Shown: positions 17,905 through 25,843 of the stretch, piece after piece
Layout of the letters: each line of letters opens with the position of its first letter
How positions within the stretch are numbered: the first letter of the stretch is position 1
Assembly: GCA_963835935.1 (NCBI GenBank)
Contig: CAWIHK010000001.1
Location: forward strand, 806,001-870,000
DNA: 64,000 bases
From: CAWIHK01 sp963835935
Lineage (GTDB): Bacteria > Bacteroidota > Ignavibacteria > UBA10030 > CAVZMI01
Reading direction: 5' to 3'
Position numbers and translations under genes: made by a program
The notes under the pieces: model-generated
The model's database searches: none
What the model saw: the letters and a program-made list of their open reading frames with translations, nothing else
What the model was told of the DNA's origin: nothing

Positions 17905-19347
17905 ATGAAAATCCAGACAAAGATTACTGTTACATATGTTGTGCTTGCCATTCTGATAGTAGCAAGTCTTGGGTTTTTTATAAGTATTTGGATGGAATCG
18001 TATTTCAAAGATCAATTGGTGGATGAACTTAGTCGCCAAGCGGACTTGGTGTATTACATTTTGCAGGAAGACACTGTCCGTTCCTTTGCTCAAGTGGATG
18101 AGCAGGTGAAGCAAGTCGGCGGCCTGGAACAGTTACGCATTACACTGATCGATGAACTTGGAAATGTGATGGCAGATTCGGATGTGCCTCTTCCGGATAT
18201 TACCAAGGTAACCAATCATTTAAATCGCCCTGAAGTTCAACAAGCTAAGCATACTGGTATTGGACATGATATTCGTCAGAGTGCAACAGTGGATCATCCT
18301 TTTTTATATATGGCAAAAGAGGTGAAGAAATCTCCAAGAAATTCTATCTTTCAAAATCTTCGTTATATCAGATTGAGTGTACCATACGAACAAGTACAGA
18401 GACAGATCGATCAGGTTCGTTCTATTGTGATCGTTACTGGATTGGCAGTGTTGTTTGCAATTATTGCGGCCAGCGTTCTTGTCTCACGCCGTATTACACA
18501 TTCAATGAAGCAAATCGTTCGAGGCGTAGAACGGATTCGTGCAGGTGATTTGGATGCCCAGCTCACAGTGAAATCGAAAGATGAGATCGGACTTGTAGCA
18601 AAAGCCATTAATGAACTTGTTGACAAGCTGAAAGCAGATATTGTGCAATTAAAAAAGTTAGAGCAAGTAAGAACACAATTTCTCGGAAATGTTTCGCATG
18701 AGCTCCGCACGCCTATATTTACAATGCAAGGCTATTTAGAGACACTTCTCAATGGTGCGATGGATGATCCTTCTGTCAATCATGTGTTTTTGGAAAAAGC
18801 ACAATCAAATCTTAGCCGGCTAAATGCATTGCTGGAAGATCTTATTAATATATCCCAGATCGAATCCGGCGAAATGAAAATGAGCTTCAGGTATTTTCAT
18901 GTAGATGAGTTTCTCGAATCGGTCATCAAAGATTATGAATCGATGGCTGCAGCTAGTCATGTGGCATTGAAGCTGTCATGTGAAACTTCAGGCGAAGATG
19001 ATGTATATGGTGATAAAGAACGATTGCGGCAGGTGTTGAATAATCTTATCAATAATGCCATCAACTATAATAAACCCGGAGGTGAAGTATTTGTGACTTC
19101 TAAAAAATCTGAATATGGCATTGAACTTAGTGTAAGAGATACGGGAATCGGTATTCCGTCGGACCATATCTCGAGGATTTTTGAAAGGTTTTATCGTGTG
19201 GATAGCGATCGTTCACGCGAACTTGGCGGCACAGGTCTTGGTTTAGCAATTGTAAAACACATTGTAGAGGCGCATGACAGCCATATCATGGTCGAGAGCA
19301 CGCCTGGAGAAGGAAGTGTATTCAGATTCGTATTGAAAAGTGTGTAG
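17905..19347 (+). CDS. phoR: PhoR-type sensor histidine kinase
   Basis: 480 residues. An N-terminal membrane helix (VTYVVLAILIVASLGFFISIW), a ~140-residue external or membrane-flanking domain, a second helix near residues 173-193 (IVIVTGLAVLFAIIAASVLV), a HAMP domain, then HisKA with phospho-acceptor His (GNVSHELRTPIFTMQGYLE) and HATPase_c with N box (NLINNAINYNKPGG), DTGIGIP, RVDSDRSRELGGTGLGLAIVKH and the final PGEGSVF. No PAS domain lies between HAMP and HisKA, whereas PhoR of Proteobacteria has one. Three bases after phoB, so cotranscribed. Partner of PhoB and PhoU in phosphate sensing. Confidence 0.9.
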   Translation: MKIQTKITVTYVVLAILIVASLGFFISIWMESYFKDQLVDELSRQADLVYYILQEDTVRSFAQVDEQVKQVGGLEQLRITLIDELGNVMADSDVPLPDITKVTNHLNRPEVQQAKHTGIGHDIRQSATVDHPFLYMAKEVKKSPRNSIFQNLRYIRLSVPYEQVQRQIDQVRSIVIVTGLAVLFAIIAASVLVSRRITHSMKQIVRGVERIRAGDLDAQLTVKSKDEIGLVAKAINELVDKLKADIVQLKKLEQVRTQFLGNVSHELRTPIFTMQGYLETLLNGAMDDPSVNHVFLEKAQSNLSRLNALLEDLINISQIESGEMKMSFRYFHVDEFLESVIKDYESMAAASHVALKLSCETSGEDDVYGDKERLRQVLNNLINNAINYNKPGGEVFVTSKKSEYGIELSVRDTGIGIPSDHISRIFERFYRVDSDRSRELGGTGLGLAIVKHIVEAHDSHIMVESTPGEGSVFRFVLKSV

Positions 19348-19529
19348 CATACGGTCATTTCTATCATCCTACATTTTTATAAAGATGGGACTCGGTTTTC
19401 CATATATATAGGAAATAAAAAGGCTTTAATATTCTGGTAGCAATAATTTAATTTTGCGATAATCTCCCCATAATATTTCTTTTTATATTTACGATGCCAA
19501 AAAAAAGAAACCCTTTAGGGAGAAGAGTC

Positions 19530-19874
19530 ATGACCTCATTGGAAAATCCAGCAATAAAATTTTTGGATGATCGAATCCGGGCAAAAGGAAGTCATATCCA
19601 TCTTACAGGAAGTGAATTTAACCTTCTGACAAAACTTTTTCAAAATGCCGGCAAAATCTGTTCGAAAGTCTTTCTTTTGGGGGCTTTAAACGAACATTCT
19701 TTTTACGAACTATCAAGCGTGGATCGATATATCGCTCAGCTCAGAAATAAACTTGAAGACGATCCTCATCAACCGGCTTTCATTAAAGACGTGGGTGACA
19801 AAGGGTACATTCTCTATTTACTCGGCTACGACAAATCGGATGAATATTTAGAAGGCGCCAGTCTGACAACCTAA
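19530..19874 (+). CDS. Receiver-less OmpR/PhoB-type winged-helix protein 1
   Basis: I prefer the ATG at 19530 (GGGAG eight bases upstream; 114 residues) over an ATG at 19494 that has no ribosome binding site. The whole protein is a trans_reg_C winged helix: IHLTGSEFNLLTKLFQNAGKICSK, then SSVDRYIAQLRNKLEDD as recognition helix, and the wing DVGDKGYILYL. There is no receiver domain and no room for one. The recognition helix differs from that of PhoB (RTVDVHIRKIREKL), so the DNA target may differ. Lies between phoR and the agt-plcP operon. Function unknown beyond probable DNA binding. Confidence 0.8.
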   Translation: MTSLENPAIKFLDDRIRAKGSHIHLTGSEFNLLTKLFQNAGKICSKVFLLGALNEHSFYELSSVDRYIAQLRNKLEDDPHQPAFIKDVGDKGYILYLLGYDKSDEYLEGASLTT

Positions 19875-19894
19875 ACAACCCTCCATTAAACAGG

Positions 19895-19947
19895 AGGTGA
19901 CCTTCTATAGTACCAAGCACAAACAGGAGGTCACCTTTCAATTTTTT
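19895..19947 (+). terminator. Terminator-like inverted repeat before agt
   Basis: AGGTGACCT (19895-19903) pairs with AGGTCACCT (19928-19936) across 24 bases, followed four bases later by a run of T (19942-19947). Each arm is also preceded by the direct repeat ACAGGAGGT. Separates the winged-helix gene from the Pho-type box of the next operon. Confidence 0.6.
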
Positions 19948-19958
19948 AATAACCTTTT

Positions 19959-19987
19959 CTTAACCCCATCGTAATAATAAGTTAAAG
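19959..19987 (+). promoter_or_regulatory. Pho-type box for agt-plcP
   Basis: Units CTTAACC, CGTAATA and GTTAAAG, four bases apart. TAAATT, a possible -10, begins nine bases after the last unit (19997), and the glycosyltransferase ATG is 51 bases beyond the box. Confidence 0.7.
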
Positions 19988-20038
19988 AGCTCTGTGTAAA
20001 TTGAATCAATAAGAATTTATGATTCGAGGAAGAAAATA

Positions 20039-21178
20039 ATGAAAATCGCATACTTCAATGCAAACCTGAAACGCGGCCAGGATGGCGTCACTCGTGTCAT
20101 GTATAAAATGTTCGAGGGAGCTCTTGAACGTGGACATGAAGCAATCGCGATAACTTCTACACTTCCGGACGAACACGATAAAATAATTCCAATCTATAAA
20201 GTGCCATCAGTTGCGTTTCCCTTGCAAAAGGCTTACAGAGTTGCATTGCCGGGTTATCATTCATATTCAAAATATTTAAATGATTTTAATCCCGACATCA
20301 TTCATGTAAATAGTCCTTGCCCGCTTGGTTATTCTGCCATGAAATATGGACAACGATTTGGAATTCCTGTGGTTGCCACGTATCATACGCATTTCCCGAC
20401 TTATCCGCGTTATTATGGTTTGCAACCGCTTGAGGAGATTACATGGAAACTCATGCGGCGTTTTTACAACCAGATCGACAGAACCTTTGTTCCGACAAAA
20501 CCAATCCTCGATGAACTTGAACTCCATCGGGTTCGAAATCTTATGTATGTTCCGAATGGAGTTGATCTGAATTTATTCCGTCCTGAATTCCGATCGAATC
20601 CATGGCGAGAACGTATTCATGGTTCTAAAGAAAAAACTATAGTCCTGTTCGTAAGCAGACTTGTGTGGGAAAAAGATCTTCGGGTGCTGGCAGAAGCGTA
20701 CTCCATTCTCAGAAATAAGCGTAATGATTTTGAACTTGTGATCGTCGGCGACGGACATGCCCGGCAGGAATTTGAACAGACGATGCCTGGCGCACACTTC
20801 CTTGGTTATCAGAGCGGAAAAGTTCTTGCAGAAAGTTATGCATCGTCAGATATTTTTGTTTTTCCTTCGACAACCGAAACTTTCGGATTGGTCACGGTGG
20901 AAGCAATGGCATCCGGTCTCGTACCTGTTGCGGCTAAAATCGGCGGCGCTGCCGGAATAATTCAGGATGGAATTTCCGGTATATTCTCGAAGCCATTTGA
21001 TGGCGCCGACATGGCGCAACAGGTAGAGTTTTTGATAGATCATCCTGAGAAAAGGGAAAAACTTTCTTACGGAGCGACTTTTCGCGCTCAGGATTTTGGT
21101 TGGACTCACGTATTGGATGAACTATTTGGAAATTATCATGAGGTCATCAGAGGATCCTTCAATCAACACGCAGCTTAA
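20039..21178 (+). CDS. GT4-family glycosyltransferase, likely glycolipid synthase (Agt/SqdX-like)
   Basis: 379 residues, ATG behind CGAGGAAGAAAATA. A GT-B fold: the N-terminal acceptor domain contains a Gly/Asp loop (RGQDGVTRVMYKMFEGALERGHE) and DIIHVNSPCPLGYSAM plus the THFPTYPRYYG segment seen in SqdX and PimA-like lipid glycosyltransferases. The donor domain begins VLFVSRLVWEKDL and carries the E-x7-E motif ETFGLVTVE followed by AMASGLVPVAA. The next gene is a metallophosphoesterase overlapping its 3' end. This glycosyltransferase + PlcP pair is the known phospholipid-to-glycolipid remodelling module induced by phosphate starvation, and a Pho-type box precedes it. Lipid substrate and sugar are inferred, not read. 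Confidence 0.85.
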   Translation: MKIAYFNANLKRGQDGVTRVMYKMFEGALERGHEAIAITSTLPDEHDKIIPIYKVPSVAFPLQKAYRVALPGYHSYSKYLNDFNPDIIHVNSPCPLGYSAMKYGQRFGIPVVATYHTHFPTYPRYYGLQPLEEITWKLMRRFYNQIDRTFVPTKPILDELELHRVRNLMYVPNGVDLNLFRPEFRSNPWRERIHGSKEKTIVLFVSRLVWEKDLRVLAEAYSILRNKRNDFELVIVGDGHARQEFEQTMPGAHFLGYQSGKVLAESYASSDIFVFPSTTETFGLVTVEAMASGLVPVAAKIGGAAGIIQDGISGIFSKPFDGADMAQQVEFLIDHPEKREKLSYGATFRAQDFGWTHVLDELFGNYHEVIRGSFNQHAA

Positions 21179-22190
21179 ATATCAGTCACTCTCTCCTGAA
21201 AAAATATCGGACGAGACATTGTACCAACCATCATCTCGCCCTTACACGATTATTCATATGTCAGATCCACATTTAAGCAGGCAATTCTATAGAGAGCATT
21301 TTAAGTCGTTTAAAATCCTTTTGCGGACGGTACTCGAAAGGGACTTCGACCATCTCATCGTTACCGGAGATATAACCAGTACCGCCGACGAAGATGATTT
21401 CTTTTTAGCAAGAGAAATATTTTCCAACTTCGGTTTGCTCGATTCTAAAAAACTTACGGTGATTCCCGGCAATCATGATATTTTTGGCGGGCCGCATCGT
21501 GCAATCGATGTATTGAGTTTTCCCGGTCACATCAGAAATGTAGATTATCGTTATCGAATCGCACTCTTTCATGGAGCGTTTCGTGAATCATTCGATGGTT
21601 GCTACTTCCCTGTTGCCGGATCTTTTTATCCGTTCGTGAAACAACTAGGCCCATTTGCGATCATCGGATTGAATTCAGTTCCTCATTGGTCATTACGGCA
21701 AAACCCGTTTGGGTCAAATGGTTTACTTGACGACATCCAGTTCGAGGGTTTGCGTTCCTTGATAAAATCACCGCTTCTCGAAAATCTTATTCCTGTTGCT
21801 GTAATTCATCACCACTTTAACGACATGGCAAAAGATGCTTCTCCGACAAACTCGCTCTGGCAAAAAATAGAATCTAAGACCATGCGCTTACGTAAACGTC
21901 ATAAAACACTTAGGTTGTTCGAAGCTTTAAACGTGAGATACATCTTGCACGGACACATCCACAGGAATGAGTTGTACGATCGAAATGGAATTCAATGCGC
22001 AAACGGAGCCGGCGCTGTGTGCGACGATCCGATTCCTCTCATCAAATACAACCGTTTGCGATTTGAAAAAGGAATGAACTCTATCGAAACCGTAGTTTTA
22101 CCGATTCCATATCAGGTTTCGACTACGGCTATGTCGTTTAGACACAGACATCAGATCATCCCTGAAATAGCCGCATCGGCAGCAGGTTAA
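21138..22190 (+). CDS. Calcineurin-like metallophosphoesterase, PlcP-like
   Basis: 350 residues from the ATG at 21138, which overlaps the glycosyltransferase by 41 bases; a TTG at 21096 is possible. The complete metallophosphoesterase motif series is visible: SDPH (D-x-H), GDI, GNHD, an isolated His pair in VIHHHF, and HGHIH, which together bind two metals. No signal peptide, so it acts in the cytoplasm or on the inner leaflet. PlcP enzymes of this fold remove head groups from phospholipids to give diacylglycerol for the partner glycosyltransferase. The assignment rests on fold plus neighbour; a generic phosphodiesterase remains possible. Confidence 0.82.
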   Translation: MRSSEDPSINTQLKYQSLSPEKISDETLYQPSSRPYTIIHMSDPHLSRQFYREHFKSFKILLRTVLERDFDHLIVTGDITSTADEDDFFLAREIFSNFGLLDSKKLTVIPGNHDIFGGPHRAIDVLSFPGHIRNVDYRYRIALFHGAFRESFDGCYFPVAGSFYPFVKQLGPFAIIGLNSVPHWSLRQNPFGSNGLLDDIQFEGLRSLIKSPLLENLIPVAVIHHHFNDMAKDASPTNSLWQKIESKTMRLRKRHKTLRLFEALNVRYILHGHIHRNELYDRNGIQCANGAGAVCDDPIPLIKYNRLRFEKGMNSIETVVLPIPYQVSTTAMSFRHRHQIIPEIAASAAG

Positions 22191-22274
22191 TTCTTTATTG
22201 GCTGAATAAATAATAATTATCGGTGAATAAAACTTTGAAAACTTTACGCTGCAGCGAGATTTTATAAGGAAAAA

Positions 22275-23039
22275 ATGAAATTAATTTTTCTCTCGTGTTG
22301 CCTCCGCATTCTGTTCCTTTGTTCTCTTTCCGAAATTCCAAATATCCAAAAAGGAGATCAACTCTACGATCAATATGATGTGGAGGGAGCCTATCGGGAA
22401 TATCAGGCAGATGCGAACGAATCAGGTCTTACTTTCGAGCTATTGATCCGGCTCGTGAAGGTGTCGAATGAACTCGGCCGTCTCAACGCTGCAAATGATA
22501 AGGCAGCTGAAAGGTACTTCACGGAATCTCTTTACTATGCGGAAAAGATGCTCCAAACCAATCCGGCCGCGGCAGAAAGTTATTTCTGCATCGCCATCAG
22601 TTATGGCGGTATTCTAAAGTACAGAGGCTTGAGCGATAAGCTCCGGATGGCGAAAGAAGTTGAATTAAATGCAAAGAAAGCACTCGAGATAAATCCCAAT
22701 TACTCTCTGGCCTATGTCGTGCTTGGGAATTATTACCGTGGAGTTTCGGAACTTAGTTGGTTTGAAAAACTTATCGTCAATAATCTGTTCGGGGCTGCAT
22801 TCGAGGGAACACTGGAGGATTCAGAGAAAGTGCTCATGAAAGCTATTGAACTCGACCGCCAGAATCCGTACGCTTATTACGAACTGAGTTATACATATCG
22901 TAAAATGCAAAAACTTGATAAAGCACGTGAATGCCTGAACATGATGCTGCAGATACCACCCAAGACAAAAAGGGAATGGCTGCAATCGATAGAGGCAAAA
23001 GAGATACTTCTAGAAATAGAAAAAACTAATAGCAACTAA
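22275..23039 (+). CDS. Tetratricopeptide-repeat protein, probably exported
   Basis: 254 residues with AAGGA seven bases upstream of the ATG. A hydrophobic N-terminus (KLIFLSCCLRILFLCSL) could be a signal or anchor. The rest is helical repeats: YSLAYVVLGNYYRG and NPYAYYELSYTYRKMQKLDKARECLNMML are TPR-like, separated by a longer insert, an arrangement seen in RMDN-like proteins. Follows the plcP-like gene by 84 bases and may be in its transcript; no box of its own. Probably a scaffold; partner unknown. Confidence 0.7.
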   Translation: MKLIFLSCCLRILFLCSLSEIPNIQKGDQLYDQYDVEGAYREYQADANESGLTFELLIRLVKVSNELGRLNAANDKAAERYFTESLYYAEKMLQTNPAAAESYFCIAISYGGILKYRGLSDKLRMAKEVELNAKKALEINPNYSLAYVVLGNYYRGVSELSWFEKLIVNNLFGAAFEGTLEDSEKVLMKAIELDRQNPYAYYELSYTYRKMQKLDKARECLNMMLQIPPKTKREWLQSIEAKEILLEIEKTNSN

Positions 23040-23104
23040 TTATTAAAAAGAATGCAAAAAAGATTGCACCAATCGAATTCTTTGAAAATGATAAATAATA
23101 CTTT

Positions 23105-23148
23105 ATTAACAATTCCTTCATCATTACTTAAACTTCGAAATGTATTAT
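23105..23148 (+). promoter_or_regulatory. Pho-type box and -10 for receiver-less regulator 2
   Basis: Units ATTAACA, CTTCATC and CTTAAAC, four bases apart (23105-23133). TATTAT (23143-23148) begins nine bases after the last unit. The GTG start of the regulator is at 23180. Confidence 0.65.
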
Positions 23149-23179
23149 AGTTCATCTTTTATAAGCGGGGTATATAGCC

Positions 23180-23518
23180 GTGATTGAACAGCGGGAATCA
23201 TTTTTATTAGGCGATCTGCGCATCGATCCGGATCGGTTTCTTGTCTATCGAAGCGGGAAGCCGATTACGCTCACAAAGACGGAATTTCAGATTTTATATC
23301 TGATGGCGGCCGGTAATGGAAAAATATATTCACGGGAACAAATATCCAAGCATGTTTGGGGACGTGAGATATTGAAATTTCCTCGGACTATAGATGTACA
23401 TATCAGCAATATCAGAAAGAAAATCGGGCGATTCGGCGATCAAGATATAATCGTGGTGCTAAAAGGGGTCGGTTATAGGTTGAACTATCGGTGTTTCAAT
23501 CTGTCACCTACTTCATAA
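23180..23518 (+). CDS. Receiver-less PhoB-like DNA-binding protein 2
   Basis: 112 residues from a GTG. It consists only of an OmpR/PhoB winged helix: ITLTKTEFQILYLMAAGNGKIYSREQISKHVW, recognition helix RTIDVHISNIRKKI, wing VVLKGVGYRLNY. The recognition helix is close to that of PhoB in this window (RTVDVHIRKIREKL), so it may bind the same 7-base units. It has its own Pho-type promoter and lies just upstream of the porin-pst-2 operon. A PhoB DNA-binding domain without receiver is known to act independently of phosphorylation, so this could lock the response on, or compete with PhoB. That role is inference. Confidence 0.82.
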   Translation: MIEQRESFLLGDLRIDPDRFLVYRSGKPITLTKTEFQILYLMAAGNGKIYSREQISKHVWGREILKFPRTIDVHISNIRKKIGRFGDQDIIVVLKGVGYRLNYRCFNLSPTS

Positions 23519-23521
23519 TAA

Positions 23522-23565
23522 CTTAAAGTTGGCTTAACAAAACGGTAATATTGAGTTCGTATTTT
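23522..23565 (+). promoter_or_regulatory. Pho-type box and -10 for the porin-pst-2 operon
   Basis: Units CTTAAAG, CTTAACA and GGTAATA, four bases apart (23522-23550), starting three bases after the stop of the preceding regulator gene. TATTTT (23560-23565) begins nine bases after the last unit. The porin ATG follows at 23621. Confidence 0.75.
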
Positions 23566-23620
23566 TGTGTGCTTAATAAATAAAATTCATAATCAAATTA
23601 AAAACAAGGAGGAAACAACG

Positions 23621-24709
23621 ATGAAGAAATGTCTTAGCGTTATGTTGTTCGTTATGTTATTCATGGGGGTTGTTAATGCCCAGAATGCCGGAACGATTTC
23701 AGGCTACATGTTCGGCGATTACTCTTACAATATTGCTCATGATACGAGTACCTCATTACCAAAAGCTGCCCTAGCTGGTCCGAAAGATATGAATGCATTT
23801 CAGTTCCGGCGCATTTATTTTACTTACGACAACAAAATTTCCGATAATTTCGTAACACGATTCAGACTTGAAGCCGATCAAGCGGCGAACACTTCGAATG
23901 GAAAGATAGGTGTCGCGGTAAAAGATGCTTACCTCGGTATGAAAAATGTTTTCAAAGGAAGTGATTTATATTTTGGAATTATTCCCACAACATTTATCGA
24001 TATGGCAGAAACGAATTGGGGATATTGTTCACTAGAGAAGACGATTACTGATTTACGCGGCATCATCAGCTCGCGAGACCTTGGTGTGTCATTGAAAGGC
24101 AAAATTGATGAATCCGGTATATTCAGTTATGCAGTCATGATCGGAGACAATTCAGGTAATGCACCTGCTACCACGAAATTTAAACGTTATTATCTTCAAT
24201 TGAGCGCAAAACCAGTAAACAATATGCTTCTCAGCCTTTACGGTGATATGGCGACGCGTGCCCAGATTAATGATCCAACCAGCACAGCGGCACCGAAAGC
24301 CACGTTGAACAATAATACGACAACCATCGGTGGAATGGTCGGTTACTCAGAAAAAGATGTTTATAGCGTTGGCGCGGAAGTCTTTAGTCAATCACAGGCA
24401 AATGGTTATAAACAAGCAAGTGGTACATTAACCAGCCTCACAGCATTCGGTTTGTCGATTTATGGAAATGTCAATCTTCAGTCTGATTTAATTTTGATCG
24501 CCCGTTATGATGATTACGATCCAAATACAAATAGCGCGTCGAACCACGATGCGCGGAATTACTTCATCTTCGGTCTCAGCTATAAAGCAGATAAAAATGT
24601 TTCCATTATTCCAAACGTTCAGTATGAGACTTATCAAAAAGGAGTTCCGACTGGTGATCCGAAAGCGTCACTCACTGCTCGCGTGACATTCCACTGGATA
24701 TTCCTCTAA
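23621..24709 (+). CDS. Outer-membrane porin, phosphate-selective (OprP/OprO-like)
   Basis: I chose the ATG at 23621 for its strong AAGGAGG site and for the signal peptide (MKKCLSVMLFVMLFMGVVNAQ). 362 residues. The mature protein alternates polar and hydrophobic residues in beta-barrel style and ends with Phe-Leu after an aromatic strand (SLTARVTFHWIFL), the outer-membrane insertion signal. FRRIYFTYDNKISDNFVTRFRLEAD and DAYLGMKNVFKGSDLYFGIIPTTF resemble porins of the OprP group. First gene of an operon with pstSCAB-phoU and behind a Pho-type box, so a channel for phosphate across the outer membrane is the natural reading. Confidence 0.82.
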   Translation: MKKCLSVMLFVMLFMGVVNAQNAGTISGYMFGDYSYNIAHDTSTSLPKAALAGPKDMNAFQFRRIYFTYDNKISDNFVTRFRLEADQAANTSNGKIGVAVKDAYLGMKNVFKGSDLYFGIIPTTFIDMAETNWGYCSLEKTITDLRGIISSRDLGVSLKGKIDESGIFSYAVMIGDNSGNAPATTKFKRYYLQLSAKPVNNMLLSLYGDMATRAQINDPTSTAAPKATLNNNTTTIGGMVGYSEKDVYSVGAEVFSQSQANGYKQASGTLTSLTAFGLSIYGNVNLQSDLILIARYDDYDPNTNSASNHDARNYFIFGLSYKADKNVSIIPNVQYETYQKGVPTGDPKASLTARVTFHWIFL

Positions 24710-24735
24710 GCCGAGACGATGTTTTTTAATAAACA

Positions 24736-24774
24736 GGAAACCTCTTCATCGAGTAAAATCGATGGAGAGGTTCC
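24736..24774 (+). promoter_or_regulatory. Long mRNA hairpin between porin and pstS-2
   Basis: The arms 24740-24752 and 24759-24771 pair over 13 bp (one G-U) around a 6-base loop, and 24736-24739 extend the stem with one bulge. The 3' arm contains GGAGAGG, a good ribosome binding site for the ATG at 24776. No T-run follows, so it is not a classical terminator. It may protect the porin mRNA or occlude initiation. Confidence 0.7.
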
Positions 24775-24796
24775 AATGAAAAGAAAGGGTTGTATA

Positions 24797-25840
24797 ATGA
24801 AGAAATCGATTTTGCTTATTCTGGCACTGATGATGCTTCTCCCGATCGCTCTCAGTGCTCAGCTTCAATTAAACGGTGCGGGTGCAACATTCCCGTATGT
24901 GATTTATTCGAAGTGGTTCGATGTCTACAAACAAAAAACCGGGATACAATTTAATTACCAGTCGATCGGAAGCGGCGGCGGTATTAAACAGATTACAGAA
25001 GGCACTGTGGACTTTGGAGGTACAGACGGCCCGATGAAAGACGAACAGCTTGCCGAAGCAAAAACGAAACAGGGAGCAAATGTTCTCCATATTCCGACTG
25101 TCATGGGTGCCGTTGTTATAACATATAATCTCGCCGAAGTTGGAAGCGATCTCAAATTAACGCCGGATGTTTTGGCCGGAATATTTCTTGGTGATATCAA
25201 GTCGTGGGACGATCCCAATATTGCTGCATTGAATAAAGATAAAAATTTACCGGCAAAACCAATCGTCATCGTTCATCGTTCTGACGGAAGCGGAACCACA
25301 TTCATATTCGTGGATTATCTTTCAAAAGTCAACGATGCATGGAAGTCGAAGGTTGGCGTCGGTACTTCAGTGAATTGGCCTGTCGGACTTGGAGCCAAAG
25401 GAAATGAGGGTGTTGCAGGACAGGTGAAACAAATTGAAGGATCAATCGGTTATGTTGAACTCGCGTATGCTGTAAAAAATAATCTACCTTATTCAACGAT
25501 AAAGAATAAAGCCGGTAATTTTATAAAACCGAGTTTAGAATCAGTCACTGCGGCTGCTGCAAGCGAATCGAAACACTTGCCTGCCGACCTTCGCGTCTCG
25601 ATCACGAATGCGGATGGTAAAAATTCTTATCCGATCAGTGGATTTACCTGGTTGTTAGTGTACGACGATTATAAAGATGCCCAGAAGGGAAAAGCTCTTG
25701 TCGACTTTTTAAATTGGGCTGTGACCGAAGGTGAAAAATATGCCGCCGATCTTTTATATGCGCCGTTGCCAAAAGAAGTTGTGAAGATGTGTAAAGAAAA
25801 AATTTCGTCAATAACTATTCAAGGTCAACCGGTACAATAA
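24797..25840 (+). CDS. pstS: PstS, periplasmic phosphate-binding protein (pst-2)
   Basis: The signal peptide MKKSILLILALMMLLPIALSAQ starts at the ATG at 24797 (AAAGGG upstream). An in-frame ATG at 24776 adds seven residues, and its ribosome binding site is inside a hairpin. 347 residues. The mature start LQLNGAGATFPYVIYSKWF, then YQSIGSGGGIKQI, DFGGTDGPM and HRSDGSGTTFIFVDYLS, is of the E. coli PstS type with all phosphate-coordinating segments. Unlike PstS-1 it has no lipobox, so it should be soluble. The two systems thus use different PstS subtypes. Confidence 0.95.
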   Translation: MKKSILLILALMMLLPIALSAQLQLNGAGATFPYVIYSKWFDVYKQKTGIQFNYQSIGSGGGIKQITEGTVDFGGTDGPMKDEQLAEAKTKQGANVLHIPTVMGAVVITYNLAEVGSDLKLTPDVLAGIFLGDIKSWDDPNIAALNKDKNLPAKPIVIVHRSDGSGTTFIFVDYLSKVNDAWKSKVGVGTSVNWPVGLGAKGNEGVAGQVKQIEGSIGYVELAYAVKNNLPYSTIKNKAGNFIKPSLESVTAAAASESKHLPADLRVSITNADGKNSYPISGFTWLLVYDDYKDAQKGKALVDFLNWAVTEGEKYAADLLYAPLPKEVVKMCKEKISSITIQGQPVQ

Positions 25841-25843
25841 TTA

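Noticed and set aside
19891..19936. AGGAGGTGA and AGGAGGTCA as ribosome binding sites for small genes
   Set aside because: No ATG, GTG or TTG follows at a usable distance with an open frame; the repeats are better explained as arms of a terminator.
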